64,000 nucleotides of DNA, from positions 2,542,001-2,606,000 of the forward strand of contig NVQB01000001.1 in assembly GCA_002319075.1 (NCBI GenBank). The letters are read 5' to 3'. Each line of letters opens with the position of its first letter. Positions within the stretch are counted from its first letter, which is position 1. This document shows, one piece after another, positions 26,301-35,600 of the stretch. The stretch is from Sphingobacteriaceae bacterium. GTDB taxonomy: Bacteria; Bacteroidota; Bacteroidia; B-17B0; Aurantibacillaceae. The position numbers and the translations under genes were made by a program. The notes below the pieces were generated by a model. It searched no databases and was not told the origin of the DNA. It worked only from the letters and a program-made list of their open reading frames with translations.

Positions 26301-29035
26301 ATGTTGATCTTTTACCAACTATAGTTGCAACGGCTTCAAGTCCTAGCATCTGTCCTGGTTCAACCGTTCAGCTAAACGCTACCGGTGCGGTTAATTATAC
26401 ATGGAATCCTACAGGCCAAAGTGGTCAACAGATCACTGACATTCCTGCTGCTTCAACAAATTATACGGTTACTGGTACCGATGCCAACGGATGTACAGGG
26501 ACTTCTAATGTTTTTGTTTTCGTAAATCCTTTAACTAACATTCTGGCTCTGGCAAGTCCTTCTAATATTTGTGCAGGAGATAGTTCTACACTTACCGCGA
26601 GTGGTGGTTTAAGTTATACCTGGAATCCAGGTGGACAAACTACATCAACACTTGTTGTTAATCCATCTGCAACAACTATCTACACACTACTTGCAAATGA
26701 TGTCAGCGGTTGTACTGGGGCTTTCAGTGTTGTTGTAAATGTTACACCAATTCCAACGCTTAATGTTAGCCCACTTAACTCCTCTATCTGTATTGGATCT
26801 ACGGCTACTTTAACAGCAAGCGGTGCCGGTAATTATACCTGGTTGCCAAGTGGTACAACTTCTTCAGTAACTTTTGAAAATCCTACGGTTCCTACAACTT
26901 ATACTGTAATTGGCGATATAAATGGTATTTGTGCTGTTTCGCAAACGGTAACCGTTTTTGTAAACCCACTTCCAGCTAACGTGGCTGCTGTGAGTTCGGG
27001 CACGGTGAGCTGTACCTCTCCAACAGCGCAACTCTTCGGTTTATCTACAACTACAAATGTTTCCTACTTCTGGGCTAATTCTACTTTCTCAGTGGCAGGA
27101 CAAAATCCAGTAATTTCAGGAGTATGGGGAGTATTTACATTGAGTGTTATTGACAATGTTACAGGTTGTGTAGCAACTGCAACAGTAAATGTTCCTACAG
27201 ACAATTCTATTCCGTTAGTTACTGCAACTACATCAGGCAGTATTACCTGCGCTGTGCCAAGCGTAACGTTAAACGCAGCTAATACAACTGCGCTTCCCGG
27301 GTATAGCTGGTCAGGTCCATCTGCTTTCACTAGTACAGTTCAAAGCCCAGTAGTAACTGCGCAAGGTTCGTATACCATTATAGTTACCGATTTAACGAGT
27401 CTTTGTACTGGTAGCGCCGTTGTATACGTCACTACACATACAACTGTAGCAATGACGGCATCTATTTCTGCTGCTACCTGCAACAGTGTTGGTGGAAGTA
27501 ACAACGACGGAAGTATTTCTGTTTCAGGATTCACGCTCACCGATAAGTATGATCTTGTTAGTGGTGCTACATATACCGGTACAGCCACGTATGCAAATGC
27601 AGCTTCTGTTCCCGTAGGCGGAGTTATTACAAACAACTTGTCTAATCCAACTACTACGCTGGCTTACACATTACGTTTGTTTGATATTGAAGGCTGTACA
27701 AAAGATACAACACTTTACTTAATACCGGTAAACTGCTCTTTACCAAGCTTTGGTATAGCAAAAGCAGTTTCAGTTCCGCAGGTGAATTCAGATGGCTCAT
27801 ATAATTTAACTTACACCGTTGTACTTAAAAACTACAGCAACGCAGTTTTAAATGTTCAGAATGTAGTAGAGAATCTTTCAGCTACTTTCCCGGCGCCCAC
27901 TAGTTTCACAGTAATTCCATCTTCTATGCGTATTTCCGGAAACAGTGGAATAAGTTTAAACAGTGCAGCCTTTGACGGATCTTCACAAACGAATTTAATA
28001 ACGGGTGTAGCCAACCCTCTTGCAGGCGGCGCATCAGATACTATTATATTCGACGTAAGGGTTAAGACTTTAGTGTTTTTTACAAACTTTAAAAATACCA
28101 TCACAGGTCTGGCAGCTGATATTAATAATATAATGATTGCCGATTCGTCTAATGCCGGTCTCGATCCAGATAAGAATTCACCAACGGATGTTGCGGATGG
28201 AAATCCAACTAACAATAACGTTGCAACTTCTGTAATGTTTGAGCCTAATAAATTCTTCGGAATCACCAAGGCTGGAGAAATTCATAAATCAGACAACGAT
28301 AGCTATGATATCACTTATACTATCACGGTTCATAATTTAGGAAATGATACTGTTAGAGATGTTATTCTAAAAGACAGCTTGTTTGAAATGGCTATCAGAA
28401 ATCCTGTTACGTATAGTATACGTTCTGGTCCGATTTCTCTTGGAGGCGGCCTTGTAGGAAATTCTTCCTACGATGGAAAAACCGATATTAATTTGGTTAC
28501 GCCTTTGGCAAGTAAAATTGCTCCGAACACCACAAGTTCTCTTTACTTTATTATAAACGTGGTTCCCGGAACTGTAACAGCCATCAGCAACAGTGCGTAT
28601 GGAAGTGGGGTTGTAGCAAGCGGTTTAACCAGCACTATGGTATTGTCTGATACATCCAATGCCGGTTCAAATCCCGATGCTAACAATAACGGAGTATGGA
28701 ATGAAGCTTCTGACAATGTACCGACAGTTTTACTCATTTCAAATACACACACCTTGTTCATACCAGAAGGGTTCTCTCCTGATGGAGATGCGAACAACCA
28801 GTATTTTGTAATACAAGGTTTATCAGAGTTGGGTAATAATTCACTCACCGTATTTAACCGTTGGGGTAATAAGGTTTACTCTTCATCCAACTACGATAAT
28901 ACGTGGGACGGTACTCCGAATGTAAGCGGCACCATTGGTAAAGATAAATTACCGCCGGGAACCTACTACTACATTCTTGAAATGAAAGGGAGTGGACAGA
29001 AAGCAATTACAGGATTTGTTGTATTACAGTACTAA
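20351..29035 (+). CDS. giant Ig-like repeat surface protein with CHU_C (T9SS type B) domain
   Basis: A 2,894-residue secreted protein. Signal peptide 1-24 (NTDLSAQ). Residues 115-330 form a jelly-roll-like region (FESNSLNGW, WQNYSIDLTNYM). About 400-2205 hold 25 tandem Ig-like repeats of about 73 residues, with a pattern of ICxG, LTAxGA, YxWxPGG, TTxYTVxG, GC. Two divergent Ig repeats follow, then two DUF11-like modules (about 2467-2625 and 2630-2790; TYTVVLKNYSN, TYTITVHNLGN). The last 95 residues are the gliding-motility-associated CHU_C domain (IPEGFSPDGDANNQYF, VFNRWGNKVYSS, PPGTYYYILEM). CHU_C proteins are exported by T9SS with the help of SprF-like proteins, and one follows 18 nt later. 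Adhesin role inferred. Confidence 0.93.
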   Translation: MRSPRLLVIFLAVFSFFNTDLSAQINHFSFAPVLAQDSLAGFNEPAVQQIALKEGIFGLAYQNLLAQKKRSYVNLKYKLYSTPQGASPMLSFSNAKPIGGGMGAVINASPCVNEGFESNSLNGWSTGSGFNLTNSCATVVTTGTNPVLAVMSTPFTDAVIGTVPNSPFTGSKVLKINDDIADWGVTRISQTFPVTTANFLYEFAYMAVMATQHSCCEQTYMQVKLYNFQGTPLSCPLFTFAPPPPSGPTCSSPGIAWTSTTSGGLNVAYNASWQNYSIDLTNYMNQNVTIEVTVADCIYGGHWGYSYFDSNCNQLGFTLNGSTFVTAPSQTVNLAGQCSQTATITAPFGLAPYSWTGPSFTSTNQTISTGVPGNYTLSMNPAGSCLPITRIVNLTFPPPTTITASSSNLCSSGTNTAATLTAVGASAYTWQPGGSTSSVIVVSPASTTIYTVTAQTGTCVGTYTTLITVNTDPNVSTLASTFSVCPGESATITALGASSYVWNPGGMTGSIIVVTPVSTTSYTTIGTSTAGCTGSFVTTINVSSPLTLTLQTFATPSLCIGGTPVTVVAGGATTFTWLPGGSNIFFQSLSPTVTTQYTVIGASGACTATANITVTVDPGPSITITPNPTITCPGNTTTLTATSAAAVGSFTWAPGASNAAAITVTNALAGGYSVSAVNSNGCRSTFTSNPNLSPVPVINVTPASPSVCAGGSITLSATGAVNYTWTPTGQTGASAVFTPSATTTYTVLGENGAGCIGQTTVSIVVVPIPVINASASPTAICAGSCATIIPGGASTYTISGGSFIVCPSSNATFTVTGSSANGCVSNPINVPVVVNSLPVITASANPASFCAGSSSTLTASGGINYLWSDGTVGAVDVVSPPSNQTFTVTGDNAFGCSNSTVVAVTVIPLPAISISPAASTICPGGSVSPLASGATNYTWMPGNITGANPTFNPASSTIYTVTGANGACTGQTLYPVTVAPAPVITATYVPGTICAGDCATLSTTGAATNFIVTGLSPVACPTITTNYTVVGVSIDGCLSNTVTGTLFVNNPPTLFATANPTAICPGDSSLVSASGAVTYTWLPGGITTNSFYAKPGSTTIYTVSGTNASGCAGTTTTEVVVNPIPVVGVTPSATTICPGDPVTLTANGASTYTWVPNLPGITLIDFPSATTVYTVVGSIGTCTGMATATVTVAPSPVITASFNPPSICAGSCATLVATGAASYSITGLSGVDCPAITTNYTVVGISSFGCNSLPVVGTLTVLPAPNISASASPTVICAGDITTISGSGGVSYSFQPGNATGLTFVDTPSVTTNYSVTGTDASGCTNTAAVTVSVNSIPTVFAIATPTAICSGDVAVLNAAGGTTYSWSPGFLSGASVTVSPVVTTIYTVTAFNGICSNSTTVQLDVDIAPTVSITASSLTMCTGGSVSVFLSGAASYSWSDGATGAVRVLTPSVTTTYFITGFSANGCAGLPASITITVNPAPTISASASPTNICAGGSSNLTATGGLNYLWMPVNVTGASINVSPSVTTVYQVTGTDAFGCSATDNVTVTVSPALAITAAASQSAICSGNSTTLSATAGATSYSWLPTSLTGSVIILVPAVSTVYTLVATNGACTTQVTVPVVVNSSISVNVSSTSASLCAGSCATLTATGASSYTWSDGSTGPVTVVCPSVTTSYSVIGGAGSCTNSAQTLIVVSSIPNLSISGTQNTLCPSNPATLTASGALTYSWSTGSTNSIIVVAPLSTTIYTLVGFNSICSSVLQYTQTVVAPGNFSIVASSPSICAGFTVGLLAVGAVGNYTWQPGTFVGNPYVDSPTSTTTYTAELNNGGCPTTATVTVFVNPLPTVNLSANPSSVCVGGTVTVTASGAVTYSWIPSLVGGNTFTDAPSVATTYTVVGFDAVGCPNADTITVGIINPAALTASASANKICSGSPVSLTASGSTNYTWSPGGQTGASIIENPTSTTVYTVSGGNAGCLGTATVLVNVDLLPTIVATASSPSICPGSTVQLNATGAVNYTWNPTGQSGQQITDIPAASTNYTVTGTDANGCTGTSNVFVFVNPLTNILALASPSNICAGDSSTLTASGGLSYTWNPGGQTTSTLVVNPSATTIYTLLANDVSGCTGAFSVVVNVTPIPTLNVSPLNSSICIGSTATLTASGAGNYTWLPSGTTSSVTFENPTVPTTYTVIGDINGICAVSQTVTVFVNPLPANVAAVSSGTVSCTSPTAQLFGLSTTTNVSYFWANSTFSVAGQNPVISGVWGVFTLSVIDNVTGCVATATVNVPTDNSIPLVTATTSGSITCAVPSVTLNAANTTALPGYSWSGPSAFTSTVQSPVVTAQGSYTIIVTDLTSLCTGSAVVYVTTHTTVAMTASISAATCNSVGGSNNDGSISVSGFTLTDKYDLVSGATYTGTATYANAASVPVGGVITNNLSNPTTTLAYTLRLFDIEGCTKDTTLYLIPVNCSLPSFGIAKAVSVPQVNSDGSYNLTYTVVLKNYSNAVLNVQNVVENLSATFPAPTSFTVIPSSMRISGNSGISLNSAAFDGSSQTNLITGVANPLAGGASDTIIFDVRVKTLVFFTNFKNTITGLAADINNIMIADSSNAGLDPDKNSPTDVADGNPTNNNVATSVMFEPNKFFGITKAGEIHKSDNDSYDITYTITVHNLGNDTVRDVILKDSLFEMAIRNPVTYSIRSGPISLGGGLVGNSSYDGKTDINLVTPLASKIAPNTTSSLYFIINVVPGTVTAISNSAYGSGVVASGLTSTMVLSDTSNAGSNPDANNNGVWNEASDNVPTVLLISNTHTLFIPEGFSPDGDANNQYFVIQGLSELGNNSLTVFNRWGNKVYSSSNYDNTWDGTPNVSGTIGKDKLPPGTYYYILEMKGSGQKAITGFVVLQY
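21550..26960 (+). repeat. 25 in-gene Ig-like repeats of about 219 bp
   Basis: Tandem repeats inside the giant gene, one every 72-75 codons. Repeats 5-7, 8-10 and 11-13 form a three-repeat super-unit: the Cys-rich, Trp-less member begins its ICAG motif at 22691, 23330 and 23972, i.e. 639 and 642 bp apart. Confidence 0.88.
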
Positions 29036-29053
29036 TCAGGAAAAAGATATTCT

Positions 29054-30019
29054 ATGAAAACGATCATCATAAAAACAAAAGCAGTTATTCTGGCCACAGG
29101 GCTTCTGTTAGCTGTTAACACGGGTAAAGCACAGTACGATGCTATGTTTACCCAATACATGTTTAATGAAATGTTTATTAATCCTGCCTATGCCGGAAGT
29201 AAAGACGCAATGAGCGCAACCTTACTTCACAGGCAGCAATGGGTAAGTTTCCCGGGCCGTCCGGTAACAACTTCATTCTCTTTGCATGGTCCGCTTGAAG
29301 GAAATAAAATGGGCGTTGGTTTAAGCATTCTTAACGAAAAAGTAGGCGTTATGAATCGTAACCTTATTTACGCGAGTTATGCTTACCGTTTAAAATTTGC
29401 AGATAAAAGCACATTGGCCTTGGGTTTAATGGGCGGACTAGACAATCAAAGCAACCGCTTAAATACTTTAAAAGTCAGCAATGATGTTTCTGCGGTTGCA
29501 GATCCTCAGTTTGGAAATTCGCCCAATGTGGTGGCTCCGAATTTTGGTGCAGGACTTTATTACAGTACTTCTAAATTTTATGCCGGCTTATCTATTCCGC
29601 GTATGATTGATAATAAAGTACGTTTTGGTCCGGATGGCAGTAGTACTATCAGGACTACAAAAGTGGCTGCAAACTTATTCACCTATTATTTAACGGCCGG
29701 CTATTTATTTACACTTAACGAAGAGTTAAAATTAAAAACTACAGTAATGATGAAAGCTGTGCAAAACGCACCGCTGCAAGCAGATATTGGCGCTAACCTT
29801 TTAATTAAAGACGTTATCTGGACAGGCTTAAGCTATAGAACAGGATCTTCTTTATCACTCATTTTAGGTTACCAGATCAATAAACAGTTTTTGGCCTGTT
29901 ATTCTTATGATTACAATTTGAACCAGATTCAAAAGTACTCTTCTGGCTCGCACGAAATTGTTTTAAACTATTTATTCTCGTTTACAGGAAGAAAAGTTAT
30001 CACTCCTCGTTATTTCTAA
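29054..30019 (+). CDS. PorP/SprF-family T9SS outer-membrane protein
   Basis: A 321-residue outer-membrane beta-barrel of the PorP/SprF family, which works with T9SS to secrete CHU_C-type cargo. Signal peptide ends near residue 26 (GKAQ). The family opening FTQYMFNEMFINPAYAGS (about 32-49) is clear, followed by LLHRQQWVSFPGRPVTTSFSLHGPL and MGVGLSILNEKVGV. The last strands end with LACYSYDYNLNQI and HEIVLNYLFSF. It lies 18 nt after the giant gene and 20 nt before the PorE-like gene, so it is probably the private SprF partner of the giant protein (inference from order). Confidence 0.94.
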   Translation: MKTIIIKTKAVILATGLLLAVNTGKAQYDAMFTQYMFNEMFINPAYAGSKDAMSATLLHRQQWVSFPGRPVTTSFSLHGPLEGNKMGVGLSILNEKVGVMNRNLIYASYAYRLKFADKSTLALGLMGGLDNQSNRLNTLKVSNDVSAVADPQFGNSPNVVAPNFGAGLYYSTSKFYAGLSIPRMIDNKVRFGPDGSSTIRTTKVAANLFTYYLTAGYLFTLNEELKLKTTVMMKAVQNAPLQADIGANLLIKDVIWTGLSYRTGSSLSLILGYQINKQFLACYSYDYNLNQIQKYSSGSHEIVLNYLFSFTGRKVITPRYF

Positions 30020-30039
30020 ATTATTACTGGTAAATTATT

Positions 30040-32469
30040 ATGACACATTATAAATTATTTTTGGCCTCTTTATTTTTCAGTGCTTCTTTCGGAATTCACG
30101 CACAAACGGCGGTTCCTGAACAAACAGCAACACCAGCAACCGAAACGCCAGCTGTTGCACCTGCTACAGAAACACCTGCAGCGCCGGCAACTACTGAGTT
30201 AAGCACCACTCCTGCAACAGAAACCCCTGCAGCTACTACTGAACCTGCTGCTGAGGTAGCGGCCGAACCTAAACCTAAAAAGGAGAAAAAACAAAAAGCT
30301 CCTAAATCAAGTGTGCCTGCAAGTGCAAAATCGAAAGAGAATGCCATGAAGAAAGGTAATTTATATTACAGCGAAAAATCTTACGCTGAAGCAATTCCTT
30401 TCTACGAAAAAGTTTTTAAGTCCGATAGTAGTGATAAAATGCTTTTATCAAATCTTGGCGACTGTTACCGTTTAACAAATAATACCGACGGACAATTGCT
30501 TTGTTACGGCGGTCTTGTTCGTCAAGGTAAAGCCGAACCTATTCACGAATTATATTATGGTCAGGCCCTTGTTGAAGCAGGTCAGCCCGAGCAGGCAAAA
30601 TCATATTTTGATAAGTACGCGGCAGATAGCAGAGGATTAAACCTTGCTTCTTCTTTGGCTAAGATGAAAACCTATACGCGTAATGCAGATGCTTATAGCG
30701 TTACACCCGTGGCATACAACTCCCCACAAAATGATATGTGCGCTGTATTGTTTCACGATGCTGTTGTATTTTCTTCTTCCCGCAAAAAAACTTCGTGGAT
30801 CAATAAAACACAAGGCTGGACAGATGGAAGTTACCTGAATGTATACGCTACAGAAAAAGACGAAAATGGTAAAGACATGACACCAACCATGTTTATGGGA
30901 GATTTAAATTCCAAATTCAATGATGGCCCTGTTTGTTTTAGCAGAGATTTTAATATGCTGTATTTTACCCGTAACAATGCCAGTAAAGCAGAAATGGCAA
31001 AAGACGGCACCTACAAATTAAAAATCCTCGAAGCCACTATGGATGAGAATGGCTTCAGTATGGTAAAACCGCTTCCTTTCAATAATAACGATTACAACTT
31101 TGCGCATCCGGCTATTTCAGCAGATGGGTATGTACTTTATTTTTCTTCTGATATGGAAGGCGGTAAAGGGGGTATGGATATTTACATGAGTAAAAAAGAT
31201 TCAGGTGGTGTATGGGGAACTCCGGTAAATCTTGGCGATAAAATAAATACCGCAGGAAATGAAGTGTTTCCTTTTCTTGCTGCAAATGGCGTGCTTTATT
31301 TTTCTTCTAACGGCTTAGATGGCTTAGGCGGACTGGATATCTACGAATCAAAATTACAATTTGATATGCCTACCAAAGTTTACAACATGGGCGAGCCCGT
31401 AAATAGTAAGATGGATGACTTCGGCGTATTTTTAATGGAAGATAATAAAAATGGGTATATCACTTCTAACCGTAAAGAAGGCGGTATGGACGATGATATT
31501 TATCAACTACAAATTCTTCGCGAAATTAAAAGAGGTAAGGAAGTAAAAATTATCACCAAAGATAAAGCATCGGGTGAGGCACTTGCTAATACAAAAATAG
31601 TAATCAATGGCGATACAGTTAAAACAGACGACAAAGGCGAATACATAACCATGGCGGAAGAAGATACCGAATACAAATTGGTAGCCGTAAAAGACGATTA
31701 TTTTAAAGCTGAAGATAACATGTCTAGTAAATCTTCTTTAGACGAAAGTTTTACAAAAGAATTATTGCTTGAAAAAGATCCTAAATTATTTTTACGCGCT
31801 TTAATTACCGATGCAAAAACAAAAGCTTTGTTAGAAGGTGTAACTTTAAAAGTAACAGATATCTCTACCAATACAGAGCTGGACGTTTATACAACCACCG
31901 CTGAAGGAGATTACTTTAAATTTTTATTTGCCAACCGTCTCGGAGATAAACTGACATACCTTATTCGTATTGAAAAACCGGGTTACCTGCAACGTACGGT
32001 GATCTTCACGCACACCATTGAAAAACCAGGTGAAATCAACATGAACGAAACGCTTAACTTATCTCTAGGTAAAGTAGAAGTGGGTATGGACTTAGCAAAG
32101 ATGATTGATATGAAACCTATTTATTTTGATTTAGGAAAATCAACTATCCGTAAAGACGCTGCCATTGAATTAGATAAAATTGTTCAGGTTATGAACGAGT
32201 ATCCAAACATGTCGGTTGAACTAGGTTCACATAGCGATTGCCGTGGAGCTGCTGCGCAAAATTTAAAACTTTCTGCAGCCCGTGCTAAAGCCAGTGCCGC
32301 TTACATTGTGAAGAAAGGAATCAAAAATACAAGAATCGTAGGTAAGGGTTATGGCGAATCTAAACTTCTAAATAATTGCGGTTGCGAAGGCAAAGTGGTA
32401 TCTACTTGTAGCGAAGATGAACATGCAGCAAACAGAAGAACAGAGTTTATCATTACAAAATTGAAATAG
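30040..32469 (+). CDS. PorE-like TPR-PD40-OmpA envelope protein
   Basis: An 809-residue exported protein. Signal peptide 1-22 (GIHAQ), a low-complexity Thr/Pro/Glu/Ala linker with repeated ATETPA (about 23-75) and a Lys-rich patch, TPR repeats (about 95-190), a PD40 beta-propeller (about 210-490; VLYFSSDMEGGKGGMDIY, GVLYFSSNGLDGLGGLDIY), two carboxypeptidase-regulatory-like sandwiches (about 500-660), and a C-terminal OmpA domain (about 690-809; IYFDLGKSTI, ELGSHSDCRG, LSAARAKA) with the Asp and Arg that bind peptidoglycan. A Cys-containing insert (NNCGCEGKVVSTC) sits in the OmpA domain. This is the PorE domain order; here it probably anchors the module to the cell wall. Confidence 0.92.
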   Translation: MTHYKLFLASLFFSASFGIHAQTAVPEQTATPATETPAVAPATETPAAPATTELSTTPATETPAATTEPAAEVAAEPKPKKEKKQKAPKSSVPASAKSKENAMKKGNLYYSEKSYAEAIPFYEKVFKSDSSDKMLLSNLGDCYRLTNNTDGQLLCYGGLVRQGKAEPIHELYYGQALVEAGQPEQAKSYFDKYAADSRGLNLASSLAKMKTYTRNADAYSVTPVAYNSPQNDMCAVLFHDAVVFSSSRKKTSWINKTQGWTDGSYLNVYATEKDENGKDMTPTMFMGDLNSKFNDGPVCFSRDFNMLYFTRNNASKAEMAKDGTYKLKILEATMDENGFSMVKPLPFNNNDYNFAHPAISADGYVLYFSSDMEGGKGGMDIYMSKKDSGGVWGTPVNLGDKINTAGNEVFPFLAANGVLYFSSNGLDGLGGLDIYESKLQFDMPTKVYNMGEPVNSKMDDFGVFLMEDNKNGYITSNRKEGGMDDDIYQLQILREIKRGKEVKIITKDKASGEALANTKIVINGDTVKTDDKGEYITMAEEDTEYKLVAVKDDYFKAEDNMSSKSSLDESFTKELLLEKDPKLFLRALITDAKTKALLEGVTLKVTDISTNTELDVYTTTAEGDYFKFLFANRLGDKLTYLIRIEKPGYLQRTVIFTHTIEKPGEINMNETLNLSLGKVEVGMDLAKMIDMKPIYFDLGKSTIRKDAAIELDKIVQVMNEYPNMSVELGSHSDCRGAAAQNLKLSAARAKASAAYIVKKGIKNTRIVGKGYGESKLLNNCGCEGKVVSTCSEDEHAANRRTEFIITKLK

Positions 32470-32489
32470 GTTTTTTAACGCACTACTTC

Positions 32490-32525
32490 AAAAAAAGAGC
32501 TTCCGGTTTGGAGGCTCTTTTTTTA
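32490..32525. terminator. bidirectional terminator between the two T9SS modules
   Basis: AAAAAAAGAGC(t)TCC pairs with GGA(g)GCTCTTTTTTT around a GGTTT loop. A's on one side and T's on the other make it usable from both converging operons. It lies 20 nt after the PorE-like stop. The remaining 32526-32695 holds small GC-rich hairpins (for example ATGCCA/TGGCAT) but no gene. Confidence 0.85.
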
Positions 32526-32695
32526 TTCACTCAAACTCCGCGCTAGGTAATTGTTTTACGAATTAACATTGGCCTTGGTTACCTTCATTTCACGAAGAAG
32601 GTGGAATGCCACCCAGGCATCTTTTCGAAGCGATGGCATGCGTTTTGCGATACCATATTAATTATTTTCTGGATTTACCTACCAAATTATAGAGG

Positions 32696-35600
32696 CTATT
32701 TATTCCTGATCAAGGTTATATATCCACTGTACTTTTTATTACTCTTCTTAAAAGTAAGAATGTAAAAGTAGGTAGCATCCGGTAGTATTTCTCCGCCCTG
32801 GTTCTTGCCTTCCCAGGTGCTATTGTACTGATCTGCTTCAAAAATCCGTTGATTCCATTGATCAAAGATGACCACTTTATTGTCAGGGTAGTATTGAATG
32901 TTTTTTATTCTCCATGTGTCGTTCATGCCGTTGTTGTCTGGGGTTACCACGTTATAGATAAAAATATCAAGATCGCTGTTTATTTTTACGGTCACTGTAT
33001 CTGTTCCTTTGCAGCCATGAACGTCGGTTCCTTCCACAAAATAGGTTGTGGTGGAATCGGGGTTTGCAAAAGGATTTTTCAAAATGGGATTGTTCAGGCC
33101 ACTTAATGGAAACCAATTGTAGGTAGAAGCTCCCGTGGCAGTTAAACTAATTCCCTGACCTTTATCGATGAGCGTGTCTCTGCTTGCAGTAATTTTTGGA
33201 TTGGAAAAAACTTCTACTAAAAGTGATGTAGAGTCGGTACATAAATTGGCTGAGGTTACTTTTAACCAGACTTTTTTAGAAGCCGCAGTAGTATAACTAT
33301 GTGAAGGAGAATTCTGGTCGGAGGTGGTCTCGTCTCCAAAACGCCAGGATGATGAATACGTTCCTGCCTGTAAAATACTTTGGTTGCTAAAAGTAATTGC
33401 CGTATTGAGACATGTGGCAGAGGCTGTAAATTTGGCAATAGGACCTTCATAAACATTCACAGTCTTTCTTGCTGTGTCTGTGCATCCGTTAGAGGACTTC
33501 CCAATAAGTGTTACCGTATACGTTCCGTCATTCAAATAATCGGAAGATGGATTCAATGCCGAAGAGGTAGAGTTATTGCCGAAGTCCCAAAGATAGCCGC
33601 TTATAATTCCAGTAGTTACAGTTGTAGCATTCGTAAAAGTTATCGGGAAACCATTACAGGCATTGGTAAAATTGAAATTGACTTTTGGTGCGTCGAAAAT
33701 GGTAATGGGTTTTTCGATCGTGTCATAACAATCAGAATTACTTTTTACGATTAGCGTCACCAGATAATTTCCTGGCTGCGAATACAAAGCTGAAGGGGAT
33801 TTCAGAAGACTCGTGCCTACTCCGAGGTTCCAATAATAGGATAGAGTACCACTAGGAATATTGCTAATGTTGTAATACTTCACGCTATCTGCCGTGCAAG
33901 CATTATTAACATTAAAGTCGGCATTAGGTTTAGAATATATGGCTATAGTGTTGTTAATTAGACTTACGCAACCGGAGTCTGTAAGGGCTGTGATAGTTGC
34001 TATGTATGTTCCAGAAGCTGTATAGTTGTGAGAGGTTGTGATATTTGAGCTGGAAGTTCCGTCGCCAAACGATAACAGCACAGAAACGTTAAGTGAGGTT
34101 GGAGTGATGGCAGAATTAAAATTAACCAGGTTTCCCAGGCAAGCATTATTTATAACAGAAGTAATACCGGCTTTTTCGTTCACGGTTATGGTTCCAAAAG
34201 CAGTGTCTTTGCAGTTTTGGTTGGAACTACTAATGAGACTAACGCTGTAAGTGCCTGAAACCGGATAAGTATAAGATGGTGATTGCGCTGATGAGAAATT
34301 TCCATTTCCAAAATTCCAGCTGTGACTTAAGTTGCCATTTGAAATACCGGAGGAGTTATTAAAAAAAGCTAGCGATCCTCTACAAACATTGGCAACTGTA
34401 AAAGAGCTTAGAGGTTTAGGATAAATCGTTACAAATTTGACGGTAGAATCTTTGCATCCGAAATCACTTGTTGCTTTAAGGGAAACAGAATAAGTTCCGC
34501 TGCCAGGGAAAAAATGTATAGCTGGGCTTAATGTGGAATTTGTGCTGCCATCACAGAAGTTAAAAATAAAAGTCGAAATATTACCGGAGGAAATAGTACT
34601 TGCATTTAGAAAAGTTATTTGTGTGCCATAACAGGCTGTATCACTGCTTAAAATGGCAGCCGAAGGTTGTGGATAAATTACGATGGTCTTCTTTAAAGAA
34701 TCAATGCAGCCATAAGAATTAGTGGCCGTAAGTTTTAAGGTGAAAAATCCATCAGCAGAATAAACGTGTGAGGAATGATAGTTGTTCGAGCTTCCGGAAT
34801 CACCAAAATTCCAGGCATAGGTATTACTACCTGAAGTTAAATTCGTAAAAGAAAGCAGAGAAGATTTGCACCCGTTTGCACTATTAAAAGTTACCGTAGG
34901 CACGGGATTTACATTTACACTAAAACTACTGCTAAGCGTAGCAGAACATAAACCATTTTGCACCTGTACCCTGTAAATATAGGGTGAAGGAATATTTGAA
35001 AAGGTTTGAACCATATTGGTATTAGAAATTACAGACCAGTTAGCACCAGCATCGGAAGAATATTCCCAGTGATTTACAGAACCAAGATTAGACAAAAGTT
35101 GCAGAGTGCCTGAATTTGTAGCTGCGCACACCTGCTGCGATCCCGTTATATTTCCGCCATTGCTGGCTTGATCAACGTGAACAGCAAACGCAGGTGACGT
35201 GGCGGCAGCACAATTTGCATTTTGAACACGCACACGGTACCACGTGTTTTGAGTAAGGTTAAGATAAGTTATAGATGTTGTGTTTGTGCTGGATGCAATA
35301 ATACTGTATGGTCCACCCAAAGAAGACGCGCTTTCCCATTGTTGAACAACTCCTAAATAATTTGAAAGAGAAAGCGTTGCACTGTTAGAAGTAGCACAAA
35401 CACTTTGGGTTCCACCAATGGTTCCCCCGCTGCTTGGTGAAGCGGAATTTACGGTAAGCGTATTTGTGTATACAGCCGGGCAAACACCATTTTGTATATA
35501 CGCGCGAACTTGAGTAGTGGTTGTGAGAGAAGAAAGTGTTGCAAGTGTAGTATTGCTAGAAGTGATGGTATTTGTGCTAATCCAGTTGTTTGTAGTAGAC

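Noticed and set aside
21550-26960. Assembly error or collapsed repeat in the giant gene
   Set aside because: The frame is intact over 8.7 kb and the repeats differ from each other at many positions; the number of repeats could still be under-counted, which long reads would settle.
32526-32695. Small RNA gene between the two T9SS operons
   Set aside because: Only short hairpins are visible and no promoter was found on either strand.
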